This document shows, one piece after another, positions 1 to 12,600 of a DNA stretch of 64,000 bases (the stretch's first letter is position 1; each line of letters opens with the position of its first letter). The DNA is from Deuterostichococcus epilithicus. Taxonomy: Eukaryota > Chlorophyta > Trebouxiophyceae > Prasiolales > Stichococcaceae. Location: the NCBI GenBank assembly GCA_033439295.1, contig JAVTLE010000013.1:1178001-1242000 (forward strand), read 5' to 3'. Under the pieces are notes generated by a model, which was not told the origin of the DNA, made no database searches, and saw only the letters and a program-made list of their open reading frames with translations. The position numbers and the translations under genes are program-made.

Positions 1-152
1 GCACACCAGCTGTCACACATCCTTCGCTGCTGCCAGACGGTCAAACCAAACCGCCTGAATGACAGGGTTGCCTGCCGCGGCGTCCTAAACAGCAACCGTG
101 TGATTCGCTCTGCAACTGCAGGCACTGAGACTGCTGTCGTCCGATGTTTCAG
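1..152 (+). other. 3' part of an intron entering the window
   Basis: The first 152 bases hold no exon that continues the NRPS frame. They end in an AG acceptor at 151-152, and the following exon starts with the third base of a split codon. This is the same phase-2 intron that precedes the end of the C domain in all other modules. Its donor lies before the window. Confidence 0.75.
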
Positions 153-3100
153 GGAGCAGGGCATGGAGGGCGTGCTCAGCTACTCCACCGACCTGTTCGA
201 CACAGCCACCATGCAGCGGATGGCGCAGCACCTCAGCAACCTGCTAGCGGCTGTGACGACGCAGTCGGCGGCCCGCCTCAGCAGCCTCAGCATGATGGGC
301 CCCGAGGAGGAGCACACCGTACTGCACGCCTTCAACGACACCGCCGGCCCGCCGCCCACGCTGTGCGTCCACCAGTTCTTTGAGCAGCAGGCCGCCGGTA
401 CGCCGGCAGCCGACTGCCTGGTCGACGGCGCCAGCGGCGGCAGCATGACCTATGCAGAGGTCAACGCTCGCGCCAACCAGCTGGCCCGGCACCTCATCGC
501 CGCCGGCGTGGCGGCGGAGGTCCCGGTGGCGATCATGATGGACAAGAGCTTCGAGGTGTACATCGCCCTGGTTGCGGTGCTGAAGGCGGGCGGCTGCTAT
601 GTGCCCATCGACCACACGGCACCGGCGCAGCGCGTGTGCAGCATCCTGCAGCAGGCCGGCACCCGCCTGCTGATTGCGCAGCCGGCTGTGCAGCTGCCGA
701 ACCGCGAGCAGCTGCCGTTTGGGATTGACATCCTGATGGCGGACGAGCAGTGGCGGCGGTTCAGCAGCCAGCCGGACGGCAGCCTGGAGCCGCGCAGCCG
801 CCCCGCCAACCTGTACACCATTATGTTCACCTCCGGCTCCACCGGCACGCCCAAAGTGAGTGCTGTGTCTGCGGATCTCCCTCTGAACAACTGCCCATGC
901 AGCATCAACGTTCGAGTGGCCATCGTGGATCAGCACACCCAGCATGCTTTGGGCACGACGGTGTCCATCTCGTGTGATGAGACCTCCTGGCCTGTCTTGT
1001 CACCGTGCTGTTGCCTGTACCTGCGCAGGGCATCCCCGTCGAGCACGCAGGCAAGCACTTGCAGCGCCTTCTCTTCAGTCCAAGCCTTTGGTCACTGGCA
1101 CATCCTCACATCGCAGCTGCTGGTCGACTCTCAAGCTGCGGCATGTGTCCGACATGTTGCAGCTTTTGCAAACCGCAACACGAGTTGTGTTTGTATCAAG
1201 AGCCTCTGCCACGAATGCTGTGCTGAGTCCGCAGGCGTCTCCAATGTCATCTCGTACGAGACCAGCGTGTTGCAGTCAGCCGGCATGCAGCGCGGCGATC
1301 GGGTGCTGCAGTGGATGGCGGTCAACTTCGACCTGTCGGTGCTGGACTTCTGGTGCCCGCTGGCCATGGGCTGCGCCGTGGTGGTCGCGCCGGCGGAGGA
1401 GATGAAGAATGTGGAGCGGGTTGCGGCGCTGGTGCAGCAGCACCAGGTCGCCTCCGTCAGCATTGTGCCATCCATGTGCCAGGTGCGGTCTGGGACAATA
1501 CAGCAGGTGCTGCATTCATTCAGAAGGATATTCGTCTCTCAGTCATCAGAGCCTACCATCTTTTCGCATGTGTCTTGTCACCCGAGGCTGGGCTGAGGCA
1601 CATGCGCTTGTGCCTGATGCAGGCGCTGCTGGAGGTGTGCCGTGACATTGGCCTGATGACCAGCCTGCGACATGTCAACTATGGTGGTGAGGCGGTGCGG
1701 CCTGCAGCGGTGGCCGCGATGCGGGTCGCGGCGCCAAACGCTGAGCTGCACGATGCGTAAGTCTCTCCAGCAGCTTCTGCTGCTGTCGCTTTGCCATTCG
1801 ACCTGGCCAGCTGTCGACAAGCTTTCAAAATTTCTGCGACAGAGCCTCCTGCCAGGATGTATATGAAGTTGATTTGATCGAGGCTGTGACAGCGTGCTTC
1901 ATGCTGACATCTTTGCTTTTGGCAACGCAGGTACGGTCCCACCGAGGCCAGCGTCATCACCACATCCTTCCGCTGCAATGACTACGGCGATGCCGTGTCG
2001 GTGCCCATCGGCAGGTGAACATGTACTTGCTCGGATGTTGTGCTGGTGCAGACAACGGGCACCGCTGATGACAGCTTGCTGCTCATGTCAGTCGTTGCTG
2101 CATGGGAGTTCTGCAAAGCACTGCCGAGCAGCAGTGCGGTGTCGATTGGTGGGCTTCTCACCCCCTGCAGGCCGTTCACCAACATGCGCCATTATGTGCT
2201 GGACTCCATCACCCTCGCACCTGTGCCCATCGGCGTCCCTGGCGAGCTTTTCCTCAGCGGCCCCGGCGTCGCGCGTGGCTACTTGGGGCGGCCGGATCTG
2301 ACGGCAGCAGCATTCCTGCCCAACCCCTTCCGGCTGCCCGGCGACGGCGACGCTTACGCCCGCATGTACCGCACCGGCGACAACGTCATGTGGCTGCCCA
2401 GCGGCATCAACAGGTGTTTGGCTGATACAGGGGAGACGTTCTGCTGTTCTCTTGCAAAACTAGGCTGCAGAGCCGTCAATTGCAGCTAACAACACTTGTG
2501 CGGTTGCAGCAGTACCTCGGGTTCCTCAGTTACCTGGCGTCAGTAAGCCTTCTGAGTTCCAAGAGAAAGCAGCCAGCAGGTTTTCACGGCTGAGCTTCTG
2601 CTGGGTTCAAGTCGAACTCTGAGCCTTACCTGCTCAGCCGCGGTGCCCGCTGTACTGCAGGTTCTTCGGCCGCAAGGACGGTCAGGTGCAGCTCCGCGGT
2701 TTCCGCGTGGAGCTGGGCGAGATTGAGGCGGCGCTGTCGTCGGCGCCGGGGGTACAGAGCGCCGCGGTGGTGCTGCAGGATGCCGACACCCCCAATGCAG
2801 CACTCATTGCCTACGTGTCCCCTGAGGACGCTGACCAGGAGGACGTGCTGGAGGCCTGCCGCGCCAAGCTGCCGCGCTACATGGTGCCGGCTGCGCTTAT
2901 GAGAATGGAGGCTCTACCGCGTCTCGTCAACGGAAAGGCGAGTGACAAATGTAGGGGTTAGCCTTGCCGCGCCACGAGTCCAGCTCCAAAGCTGCCTTCG
3001 CCAAGGCGGTCACCCTGGTCGAGAAGATGGTCCAGGCCGCCTGGCGTCCCAACCCCTGCCGAGACTTGCACTGCCCTGAACCTGGCTTCGCCAACCCAGC

Positions 3101-3684
3101 GGATCCTCTCGCCGTAGGTCGACCGCCGCAGCCTGCCACGCTTTGAGTACGGCGCCTCAGCAGCAGCATACATTGGGCCCCGCACCGCCACAGAGGTGGC
3201 CGTCCAGGCGGCCTGGCACGCAGTGCTGCAGCGTGGAGAGGAGGACCCTGTGTCCATCGACGCCAACTTCTTCGAGGTGTTTGCTTTGAGTCTCGTAGTA
3301 GCTCGTGCCTGGAGGGGTACATCACAAAATGAAATGCACAGCTCGCAACCTGCTGCACCCTCACCAGCAAGACCTCGTTTGCCAGATGCAGCTGCGTCGC
3401 TCACCTTCTGTCTGCCGCAATCAGATTTGCGGTTCACTCCCACTGCCGCGCAGCTCGGAGGCAACTCCCTCATGGCGGGAGGCGTCACATCTCGCGTGCG
3501 CTCGGCCCTGGGCTTGCGGCGCAGCATCCCAGGCGCCTGGCTGTTCTCGCACCAGACGATCCGCGCACTGGCGGCCAAGGTGGACGCTGAGAGCAGCCAG
3601 TCGGCGGGCCCAGTACTGCCGCTGCGGCAAGTGGCGCACTCTGCCGCCGAGGCCGACCGCCGCTTCCCGCTGTCCTTCCAGCAG
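153..3684 (+). CDS. NRPS module 1 (C-domain end, A, T)
   Basis: Exons: 153-855, 1029-1050, 1235-1482, 1623-1756, 1931-2014, 2171-2413, 2661-2937, 3118-3276, 3454-3684. The start holds only the end of a C domain ([11 protein letters not shown]). The A domain runs from about 340 to 2937: [21 protein letters not shown] (A3, 826-846), FDLSVLDFW (A4), YGPTEASV (A5), MYRTGDN (A7), [13 protein letters not shown] (A8) and VNGK (A10). The specificity code by GrsA alignment is D-L-L-S-V-Y-A-V-I-K; the substrate is not assigned. The T domain (3118 to about 3590) has LGGNSL with the carrier serine at 3466-3468, and is split by an intron between NFFE and LGG. Oddities: a 22-base microexon (1029-1050) lies between A3 and A4, followed by a GC donor at 1051; a second GC donor is at 2938. 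The A domain is closest to module 12, and the two share an intron just before YGPTE. Confidence 0.9.
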
Positions 3685-6600
3685 GTGGGCGCCCTTCTTA
3701 AGTGTTTCAGCAGTGCATTTGGAGCTGTGAGCTACATCTTAGACCGGAAAGCTTTCTCTGACATAGAGCACCTTCACCTATCGTGTGTTTGAACGAGGTT
3801 TCGAGTCTTGATTCAGGTGCCCTGGGATAGTGCCTGTCAACGCCTTCAGTTCTGACTGTGCCCTAACTTCACCACAGGAGCAATTCTTCCAGCTCTGGCA
3901 GCGCGAGCCGGAGAACACAGCGTATCACACGTCGTGGGGACTGCACCTGGTGGGCCCGCTGGTGCTGCCGACGCTGCAGGCCGCGCTCGACATGCTGGTG
4001 CACCGGCACGAAGTGCGAACCGCTCCTTAGCCCGAGCATCACGATGTACAATGTGCATGACGCCAGCGCACGAGTCCTCGACAATTTTTCTACCAGCTCG
4101 AGCGATGCTGGCTGCACACCAGAAGGGGGTTCAGGCTGAGCAACACGAAAGAGTGTCTTTCGGCCCAGAGGGCGCAGCACCTGCCTTTGGGTCGAGAGCT
4201 GGGAGGCACCTTTGATTGGCGCTGTCTTTGTAACCAACAGGTGCTGCGCAGCCAGTTCGTCGCCAGCGATGAAACCGGCCCCTGCACGCGCCTGCTGACG
4301 GGCAAAGCTGCCAGCGCACAGCTGGAGGTGGCGCAGCTGCTGGCCGGAGGCGCTGGCATCAGCTTCAGTGACGGCGTCGCCACCATTGCAGCAAACTCGC
4401 CCTTGCAGCGGCAGTGGGCGGAGTTTGCCAACGCGCCTTTCGACCTATTCACCAGCCGCCTCCTGCGCGCCAAGGTGCGTGACTCAGCCAAGACACATGT
4501 CCTTGACGAAGGCAGTGGCAGTGTGCTTCACTTATCTTTGCCTCCGGCATGCGCACACAACGCACTCCCTACGTGGGTGCCATCACACACTTGGAACTGC
4601 GAGCTGAAGTGACACTCAGAAGTTCGAGTATGTGCCTCGTTCTTGCTGCTCTTCAGATGCCTTGACATCAGTTTGCTCCCTGCCCCCCTGCAGGTATGGG
4701 AGCTGGCCCAGGAGGAGCACGTGCTGCTGTTTGTGATCCACCACACCATGACAGATGGCTGGTCCATCCGGCTGTTCCAGCGGGACCTGGCGACAGCCTA
4801 CGCCGCCGCGGCTGGCAGCGCCGAGCCCGCCTGGGCGCCGCTGCCGGTCGCATACAGCGACTACGCCGTCTGGCAGCGGCAGCAGCTGTCAGGGCCGGCG
4901 CTGGAGGCGCAGCTGGCCTGGTGGAAGGCCAATCTGGACGGCGCGCCGCCTCTGCTGGACCTGCCGACTGACCGGCAGCGCCCAGATGAGACGTCCTACC
5001 GCGGCGCGGAGGTGCCGATGTTCGTCGACGCCGCGACCGGCGGGCGGCTGCGGGCGCTGGCGGCGGCGCACAGGACGACGCCTTTTGTCGTCGTGTTGAC
5101 GGCACTGCAGGTGCCAGCACGTTCTGCCTGAGCCTCTCGGCGACTGAGGGTCGATCGACAGGCTGCCAATCAGACTTGTATTGTAAGGGTTCTAGGTGTA
5201 GCTGCCTATTGCTACCCTTGAGATGAGAGCGTCGCTGCTCAATGTCTGACCAACACATGCGTCTCCTTTGACAGGTGCTGCTGCAGCGCATTACCCGCCA
5301 GGACGAGGTCGTCATTGGGACGCCATACGCCAACCGCGAGGAGCCAGACGTGATGGAGATGGTCGGATGCTTCATGAACGTGGTGCCTGTGCGGCTTGCG
5401 GCGTCCGGAGGCACCACCTTCGGCCAGCTGGTGGACGCCGCCGCCCAGGCAGCATCAGCGGCGTTCGAGCACGGCGCTGCGCCCTTCGCCATGATCGTGG
5501 ATGCGCTCAGCATCGCTCGCACCTCCTCCCACACACCTGTGCACCAGGCACGTCCTGCATGACGATTGCTGTTCGTTCTGCTGTCCATTGCAGCCATGTT
5601 GTGCAGACTAGTACAGACTTGTACGCAGGTTTTGTCTTGTGTCTTTCGCAGGATGTTCCTCCTCGCCTCTAATCTCGTGGCACGACCCCGCAGGTGATGC
5701 TCACGGTGGACGCGGAGACCGAGTCAGCGGCCCGCCAGCAGGGCGACTGGGCCGATCTCACGGCGCAGACGGCGGTCACCGACCAGGCAGACGCGGCGAT
5801 GACAGACCTGGTCCTGTCGCTGCGCAGCAAGTGCGACCTCCAGCCTCCTCCTCCTCCATCCTTGTTAGCCTGTTGCTCCAAAATTGATGTCATCACTTAG
5901 GTGCTCCTGCCTGGGGTGGTGTATTGAGCTGTGGGCTCTAACGATTACCGAGTGTCCAGTCAAAACCGACGAAGCTGCAGATAAACAAACCCTCTGAACT
6001 GCGCTGTTGCTGTGCAGGGGAGACACGCTGTCCGGCGAGCTGCTATATTCCACGGACCTGTTCGATGCCTCCACCGCCGCCCGCCTGGTGTCCAGCCTGT
6101 GCACCCTGCTAGCAGCGGCGGCAGCAAACCCCGACGCGCCGCTGGCGCAGCTGCCGCTGGCAGGCCCCGCGGAGCGGCAGCTGGTGCTGGAGGACTTCAA
6201 CGCCACCGACGAGCCGTGGCCGGCCGACAAGTGCATCCACCAGCTGTTCGAGCGTCATGCGGCGCGCCGCCCCGAGGCCGCCTGCCTGGTCACGCCGGGC
6301 GGCAAGGCGCTGAGGTATGCCGCCGTCAACGCCGCAGCCAATCAGCTGGCGCGCTGGCTGGCCGCCGCGGGCGTGGAGCCCGGCGCCGCCATCGGCCTGC
6401 GCATGTGCAAGTGCCCGCAGCTGTACATCGCGCTGCTGGCGGTGCTCAAGGCCGGCGGCGTGTACGTGCCGCTGGACCCGAGCCTGCCGCGCGAGCGCGC
6501 CTCCTTCATCCTGCAGCAAGCGGGCGTCAAGCTGCTGCTGACGTCGGAGGCCAATGCGGCAGGCTCTCGGCAGCTGCCCGGTGTGCGGGTGGAAGTCGTC

Positions 6601-9600
6601 GACGCCGCCGGCAAGCTGGCGGCGGACCAGCCCAAGACCAATCTGTCGCTGGCCATCAAGCCTGCATCCTCGGCTTACATCATCTTCACGTCCGGTTCTA
6701 CCGGCCAGCCCAAGGTGCCGCCCCTTCTCAGGCCTGAGCAATCTTCTCGGGATCTGTGATCGTGTCCTCTCTGCAAGCGCGACCAGGGCGCTAGACCAGC
6801 CTGAGACATGGGGACAACGGTCTGCTGCATCTGACATGATGTGCCTGGCCTCCAGGGCGTGGAAATCGCCCACGCCGGCGTGGTCAACCTGCTGCACTTC
6901 TACAGCGTGGCCACCGCGCGGCTGCCGCCGGGCTCCATGTTCCTGCAGAGCATGGCGGCGCACTTTGACGGCTCCATCATGGACGTCTGGCTGCCGCTGT
7001 CGCTGGGCTGCGGCATCGTCATCCCGGCGTCCGACGACGTCAAGGACCCCGACCGCATGCGGCAGCTGATCACGCAGCACAAAGTGGTGTTCCTCATGAT
7101 CGTGCCATCGCAGCTGCAGGTGCGAAGCCTGCAGTCTGTCCCGCAGGTTGATGCTGCAAGTCTGAACACTGTAAAGATCCTCCTCGGCAGAATAGCGGCA
7201 TGGTATCCGCGCCACTAGGCTGTGCAAAATTCCCCATCCGTGTCTCCGAGATCATTCATCTACGAGTTTATCCGCTGCAGGTCATCATGGACACTTGTCA
7301 GGATGCGGCGCAGCTGTCCAGCCTGCGCAACCTGGCCATTGGGGCCGAGGCGCTGAACCCTGCGACGCTCGCGTTTGCGCAGCGCCTGATGCCGCAGGCC
7401 GCCCTGTACAACTGCTTCGGGCCGACAGAGGTGAGCTCAAATGTTCAATCGCACACAGCTGTGTCGGTTGCCTTGTCTTTGTGGTGAAACCACAGGCAGA
7501 TCTGCCACCGCCTGGACGATGCGAGATCCCGCGACCATGTCGGCACAACCTGTTGACCCTAACTCGGCCGGCCCCTGCACAGGCGACCGTCATGGTGTCC
7601 ACCTTCGCCTGCCGCTCGTTCAAGGCGGATACTGCGGTGCCCACCGGCTCGCCCATCAACAACGTGCGGCTGTACGTTGTGGAACCGGAGACGCTGCAGC
7701 CACAGCCCATTGGCGTGCCCGGCGAGCTGTGCGCCAGCGGCATCTGCTTGGCCAAGGGCTACGTCGGGCGCCCGGACCTCACCGCGGCGGCCTTCCTGCC
7801 CAACCCCTTCGTGGCGCCCAGCGACGGCGCTGCCTTCAGCCGCATGTACCGCACCGGCGACCTGGCCGCCTGGACAGAGGACGGCACTGTCAGGTGCATT
7901 TTTGAGTGGGCAACAGGCTAGTCTAGTTTTCAAAAGTATGTCCCGATGCCTGGCTATCGTCCTCAGCAAGAACCTGCAGAAGGTGTTGACGTCAGACCTG
8001 CTCCTCTGCTGCCTTGGGGCGAGACGGTATTTTCTCAGCTCCCATGTTCCCTGTGCCTACAGGTACTTGGGCCGCATTGACAGCCAGGTCAAGCTGCGTG
8101 GTTTCCGCCTGGAGCTGGGCGAGGTCGAGGCGGTGCTGGCAGCGGTCGACGGCGTGCAGGATGCCGTCGTGGTGCTGCAGGTGTGACGTGCTTGCGGTCT
8201 AGTGCCGACGATAATCACACTTCGGCTCATTTGCGCTTGCAACACGGCCAGCACCAGCAACAAGTAGGCTGTCAGAGAATGATGCAGTCCGGCTTCAAGA
8301 GAGCACGACACCCTCAGCGATCTGCCTCCTGCCGACCGCAGGACGCCGGCACGGCGACAGCGGCGCTCATCGCGCATGTCACGCCGGCCACCGCGGATGA
8401 GGGGGCGCTGCTGGCGGCGGCGCGTGCCAAGCTGCCCTACTACATGGTGCCGGCAGCTGTCAGGCTCTTGGACGAGCTTCCGCGCCTCTCCAGCGGCAAG
8501 GTGCAATGGAAGCCTTCAAATCAAGATCTTGCCAGGGGGAAAGTGGCAAATCACACAAGAATCAAGAACTCTGCCGGTTTTGTTTGATTGCAGTCTTCTG
8601 AAACCCAATTGTGTCAATATGATCTGTCTGGCTGCCAAGCCTCACCTGCTGGAGCTGTCAAGTGCGCACTGCTTGATACAGCTGCTGATGTGGTGCTGTG
8701 GCTGCTGCTCAGGTGGCGCGGGGCCGCCTGCAGCGAGTGGATGCGGCAGCCGCCTCGACGGAGCAGCACGTCGCGCCGCGCAATGTGACGGAGGAGGCGG
8801 TGCATGCCGCCTGGTGCGACGTGCTGCAACAGGAGGAGCTCAGCGTGACAGCGAACTTCTTCGAGGTGTGGCTCTGCCCGTGTCCGCCGCCTGTGCCGGT
8901 GCCTGCCTCTATGCCCTGCTCGCGTATGAGATGCTGTCCCTCCTGTACTGTCGCAGTGTATTCAATCAGACCTGCCGCTCACGCTGACCTGGGACCTCGT
9001 ATCTGATTGCTACATGAATGAGACATCTCACACCAAGCCGCTCCTCCGTGGCGCAGCTGGGCGGCACCTCGCTGCAAGCCGGCGGCGTCATGTCCCGGCT
9101 GCGCACACTCTTCGACAGCAGCCGCGACATTCCCATTGCATGGCTGTTCCGGCACCCCACCATTGCGGAGCTCGCAGAGCGCATTGCCCGCGCGGACTCA
9201 GCTCCGCAGGATGACGGCCCGCGGCTGCCGCCGCTACCTACAGCCGGCGGCAGCGCGGCCAGCGAGACTGAGTCTCACCCCGTCTCCTTTCAGCAGGTAA
9301 TCAAATTGCTCTAGAGTGCTGCCATGCTGATATTCCGAACCCTCTTGCAGCGAAATCAATTCTCGGTTCTCTATGCTGCATGTCCTGTATTGGCGGGGCG
9401 GATGCTGACAAACTCTGTCATCTACCATCTACCTTCTGCAGGAGCAGTTCATCCAGCTGTGGCGTCAGAACCCACAGTCCAGTGCCTACAATTCAGGGTT
9501 TGGCCTGTATCTGAGCCCCCTAAATATGGACGCGCTGCAAGCGGCTGCGAGCCTCGTCCTGAGTCGTCAGCAGGTGTGCACACCTTCAGCAGCGCCGCTG

Positions 9601-12600
9601 CCTGCCGTCGCCAAACTCGAGGCAGTGCTGCATGGCATTCCTGTGTGCTGCTGATGGTCACTGGCGACGTTCGACGGAACTCAATCCCCTTCGTGTTGTG
9701 CTCAGGTGTTGAGAGCGCACTTTGTCGTCAGCAACCGGGACGGCGACCCAGTGCAGCGTTTCACGCCTCTGGACAGCCTCAAGCCACCGTTGGTGGCCTT
9801 CGAGGAGCTGCCCACCAATGGCGCTTACATTGTCAGGAGGCGCGACGGCGGCTGGCATGCAAAGCCGGGTGCGCCACAGGGCTGAGAGCCTGCTGGGTCG
9901 TATGCGGCATGATTGCGTGACGAATCGAACTCAGTCATCGTCATGCCGCCTTGCTGGCGAAGCACTGTCAGTTCGTTGACACAAACGAAGTTTTGACTGC
10001 AGGCTCGAGGCTGGATGTGCAGATGACCGGGTTCCGGGAACAGCCATTCAACATCTTCAAGGACCGCCTGTTCAGATTCAAGGTGAAGGTTGTTCGCCGC
10101 TGCTGTACACGATAGCCTGGTGCTGCAAATACACTGCAGATACATTGCGATCACCGTCATCAGACACATGCAGCCCCGCAGTCTCCTTGTTCGTGGAGCC
10201 GGTCATGGCACCCGGTGCTGCCGGCGCGCTAACCCCTGGCTGCTTCGTCAAACGCAGGTCTGGCAGGTGGGACAGCATGACTACGCCTTCGCCGGCACGC
10301 TGCACCACTCCGTCACAGACGGCCTGTCGGTCGGCATCCTGCAGCGCGAGCTGGCCACGGCGTACACCGCCGCGGTCGCGGGCTCCGCACCCGCCTGGGC
10401 GCCGCTGCCGGTGTCCTACGCCGCCTACGCCTGGCAGCGCCGGCAGCTGGCGGCCAGCGGCGGGCAGGACGCGCAGCTGGCCTTCTGGCGGGAGGCCCTN
10501 GCGGGCGCGCCGCCGCTGCTGGAACTGCCCACGATGNCGCGGCCGGAGGTCATGTCGGGCGCCGGCGGCTCGGCGCCGCTGCGGCTGGACGCAGAGGTGG
10601 CCGCGGCGCTGGCGCGCCTGGCCGCCGCGGAGCGCACCACCCTGTTCGTTGCCGTGACGGCTGCGGTGCAGGTGAGAGAGGCCATCAGCGTCTGTCGTGA
10701 ACTCATCTGCAGGATGACGGCTCAGGTCTCGCTCCCCTCCGCCTCGTCCTGCACAGGCTACCAGCACTGCTCAGTCCCCGCTCCAGCACTCCCAGCCGGT
10801 CCGAGGCTCCAGCGCCGGCTCGCTCACAGCCTGCGCCGCGACTGCAGGCGTTCCTGTCGCGGTACGCCGGCCAGGATGACGTGGTGGTGGGCACCGCCTA
10901 CGCCAACCGGCCGCAGGCGGAGCTGCAGGACCTGCAGGGCGCCTTCGTCAACACCTGCGCCATCCGCACCGACCTGTCGGACGCGCCCTCCTTCCGGCGG
11001 CTGCTGCGCCGCGTCGGCGGCAACGCCATGCGCGCGTTTGCGAACGCGACGGCGCCGTTCGCCCAGGTGGTGGACGCGGTCAAGCCGGTCCGCTCCAGCC
11101 GGTTCACGCCTATCTACCAGGTGATGTCCCCGGCGCCCGGAGGTCATGTGGCAGTCAGGACCATCAAACTTGCCTAGATGTCCAGGTCCAGCCTCTGCAA
11201 GTACTGGTGTCTGCCACTTTGCGGCATCGCTGCCCTCACGTGCGCCAGCCCTGCTGCAGACGCACACAAACAGGAGTGTGCCGGCTCCATCGTCAGCAGG
11301 CCGCGGGAATCCTGCTGCCAGGCTGCTGAAGGGCGCTGCCGTCGGCCGCGCAGGTCATGGTGGTGCTGGACGAGTCGTCAGCAGGCGGCCCGACCATGGA
11401 GGGGCTGCGGGTGGAGGAGCTGGGGCTGCGCCCCGCCGACGCCCTCACCGACCTCACCTTCGACCTGGGCCGTTCCCCGTGCGCTGCCGCCCCTTCTGCC
11501 CCATGCCCTTCTACCCGGTGTCTACGGCTGGGCAGGAATGCTCGTTCAGCCCTGCGCGTTCCTGCATCAGAGGCAGCATGCACATGGGCATGCGACTCGC
11601 TGGATTCTGATTGCTGCCTGCCGCCAGCCAAACATGTCCCGCTGCATCGCCGTGCCTCAGTCCGTTGAACGACATTCGATGATTCGACGGCTTTTTCTCG
11701 CATTGCTCACCCTCCTGCTGCTGCTGTGCTGCAGAGACGGCGGCCTAGAGGGCGTGCTGCAGTACGCCTCCGACCTGTTCACGCCCGAGGCCGCCGCCCG
11801 CATGGCGGTGCACTTCTGCACGCTGCTGGCGGCGGCTGCGGCGGACCCTGAGGTGCCAGTCGGCCGCCTGCCGATGCTGGCGCCCGAGGAGCAGCGGCTG
11901 GTGCTGCACGCCTTCAACGACACCGCCGGCCCCGTGTGCGACAAATGCGTGCACCAGGTGCGGCGGCCAGCTCGCTCGAGGCACCTGCAGCTGGCATGTC
12001 AGCGGCCACACTGTGAAGCTGTGTGGACCTAGCTGCAGGCCGAGGCTGCAGGGCCACGCTCTTCCTCATGCCTGCTTCAGCACATGCAAGGCTGATGACT
12101 TGAGGACCTCTGGATCACGGCCCAGGCTTGTTACGACGACTCTGCGTGCAGATGTTTGAAGAGCACGCCGAGCGGGGCCCGGATGCGCCCTGCCTGGTGT
12201 CCGCCGACGGCAGCGAGCTGACATACGGCGAAGTCAATGCGCGTGCCAACCAGCTGGCGCACCGGCTCGCGGCCGACGGCGTCGGGCCCGGCGCCGCCGT
12301 CGCCGTCATGATGGACAAGTGCTTCGAGGTGTACCTGGCGCTGCTGGCGGTGCTCAAGGCGGGCGCCGCCTATGTGCCGTTGGACCCCACCGCGCCGGCG
12401 GCCCGCGTGGCGGCCATCCTGCAGCAGGCCAACGCGGCGCTGCTCATCTCGCAGTCCGCCGTGTTGGATGCGCTGCCGGAGCCGCCGGCGGTGCAGACGC
12501 TGCTGCTCGACAGCGGCTGGCGGCCATTCCGGCGGCAGCCGACGACGAATCCGCCGGCGTGCTGCGACTCCACAACGTCAGCTTACATTATCTTCACCAG

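Noticed and set aside
8181-8341. Module 2 intron after VVVLQ read as a broken A domain
   Set aside because: It has a GT donor and an AG acceptor, the flanking protein joins without loss to match VVLQDA of the other modules, and the frame is kept.
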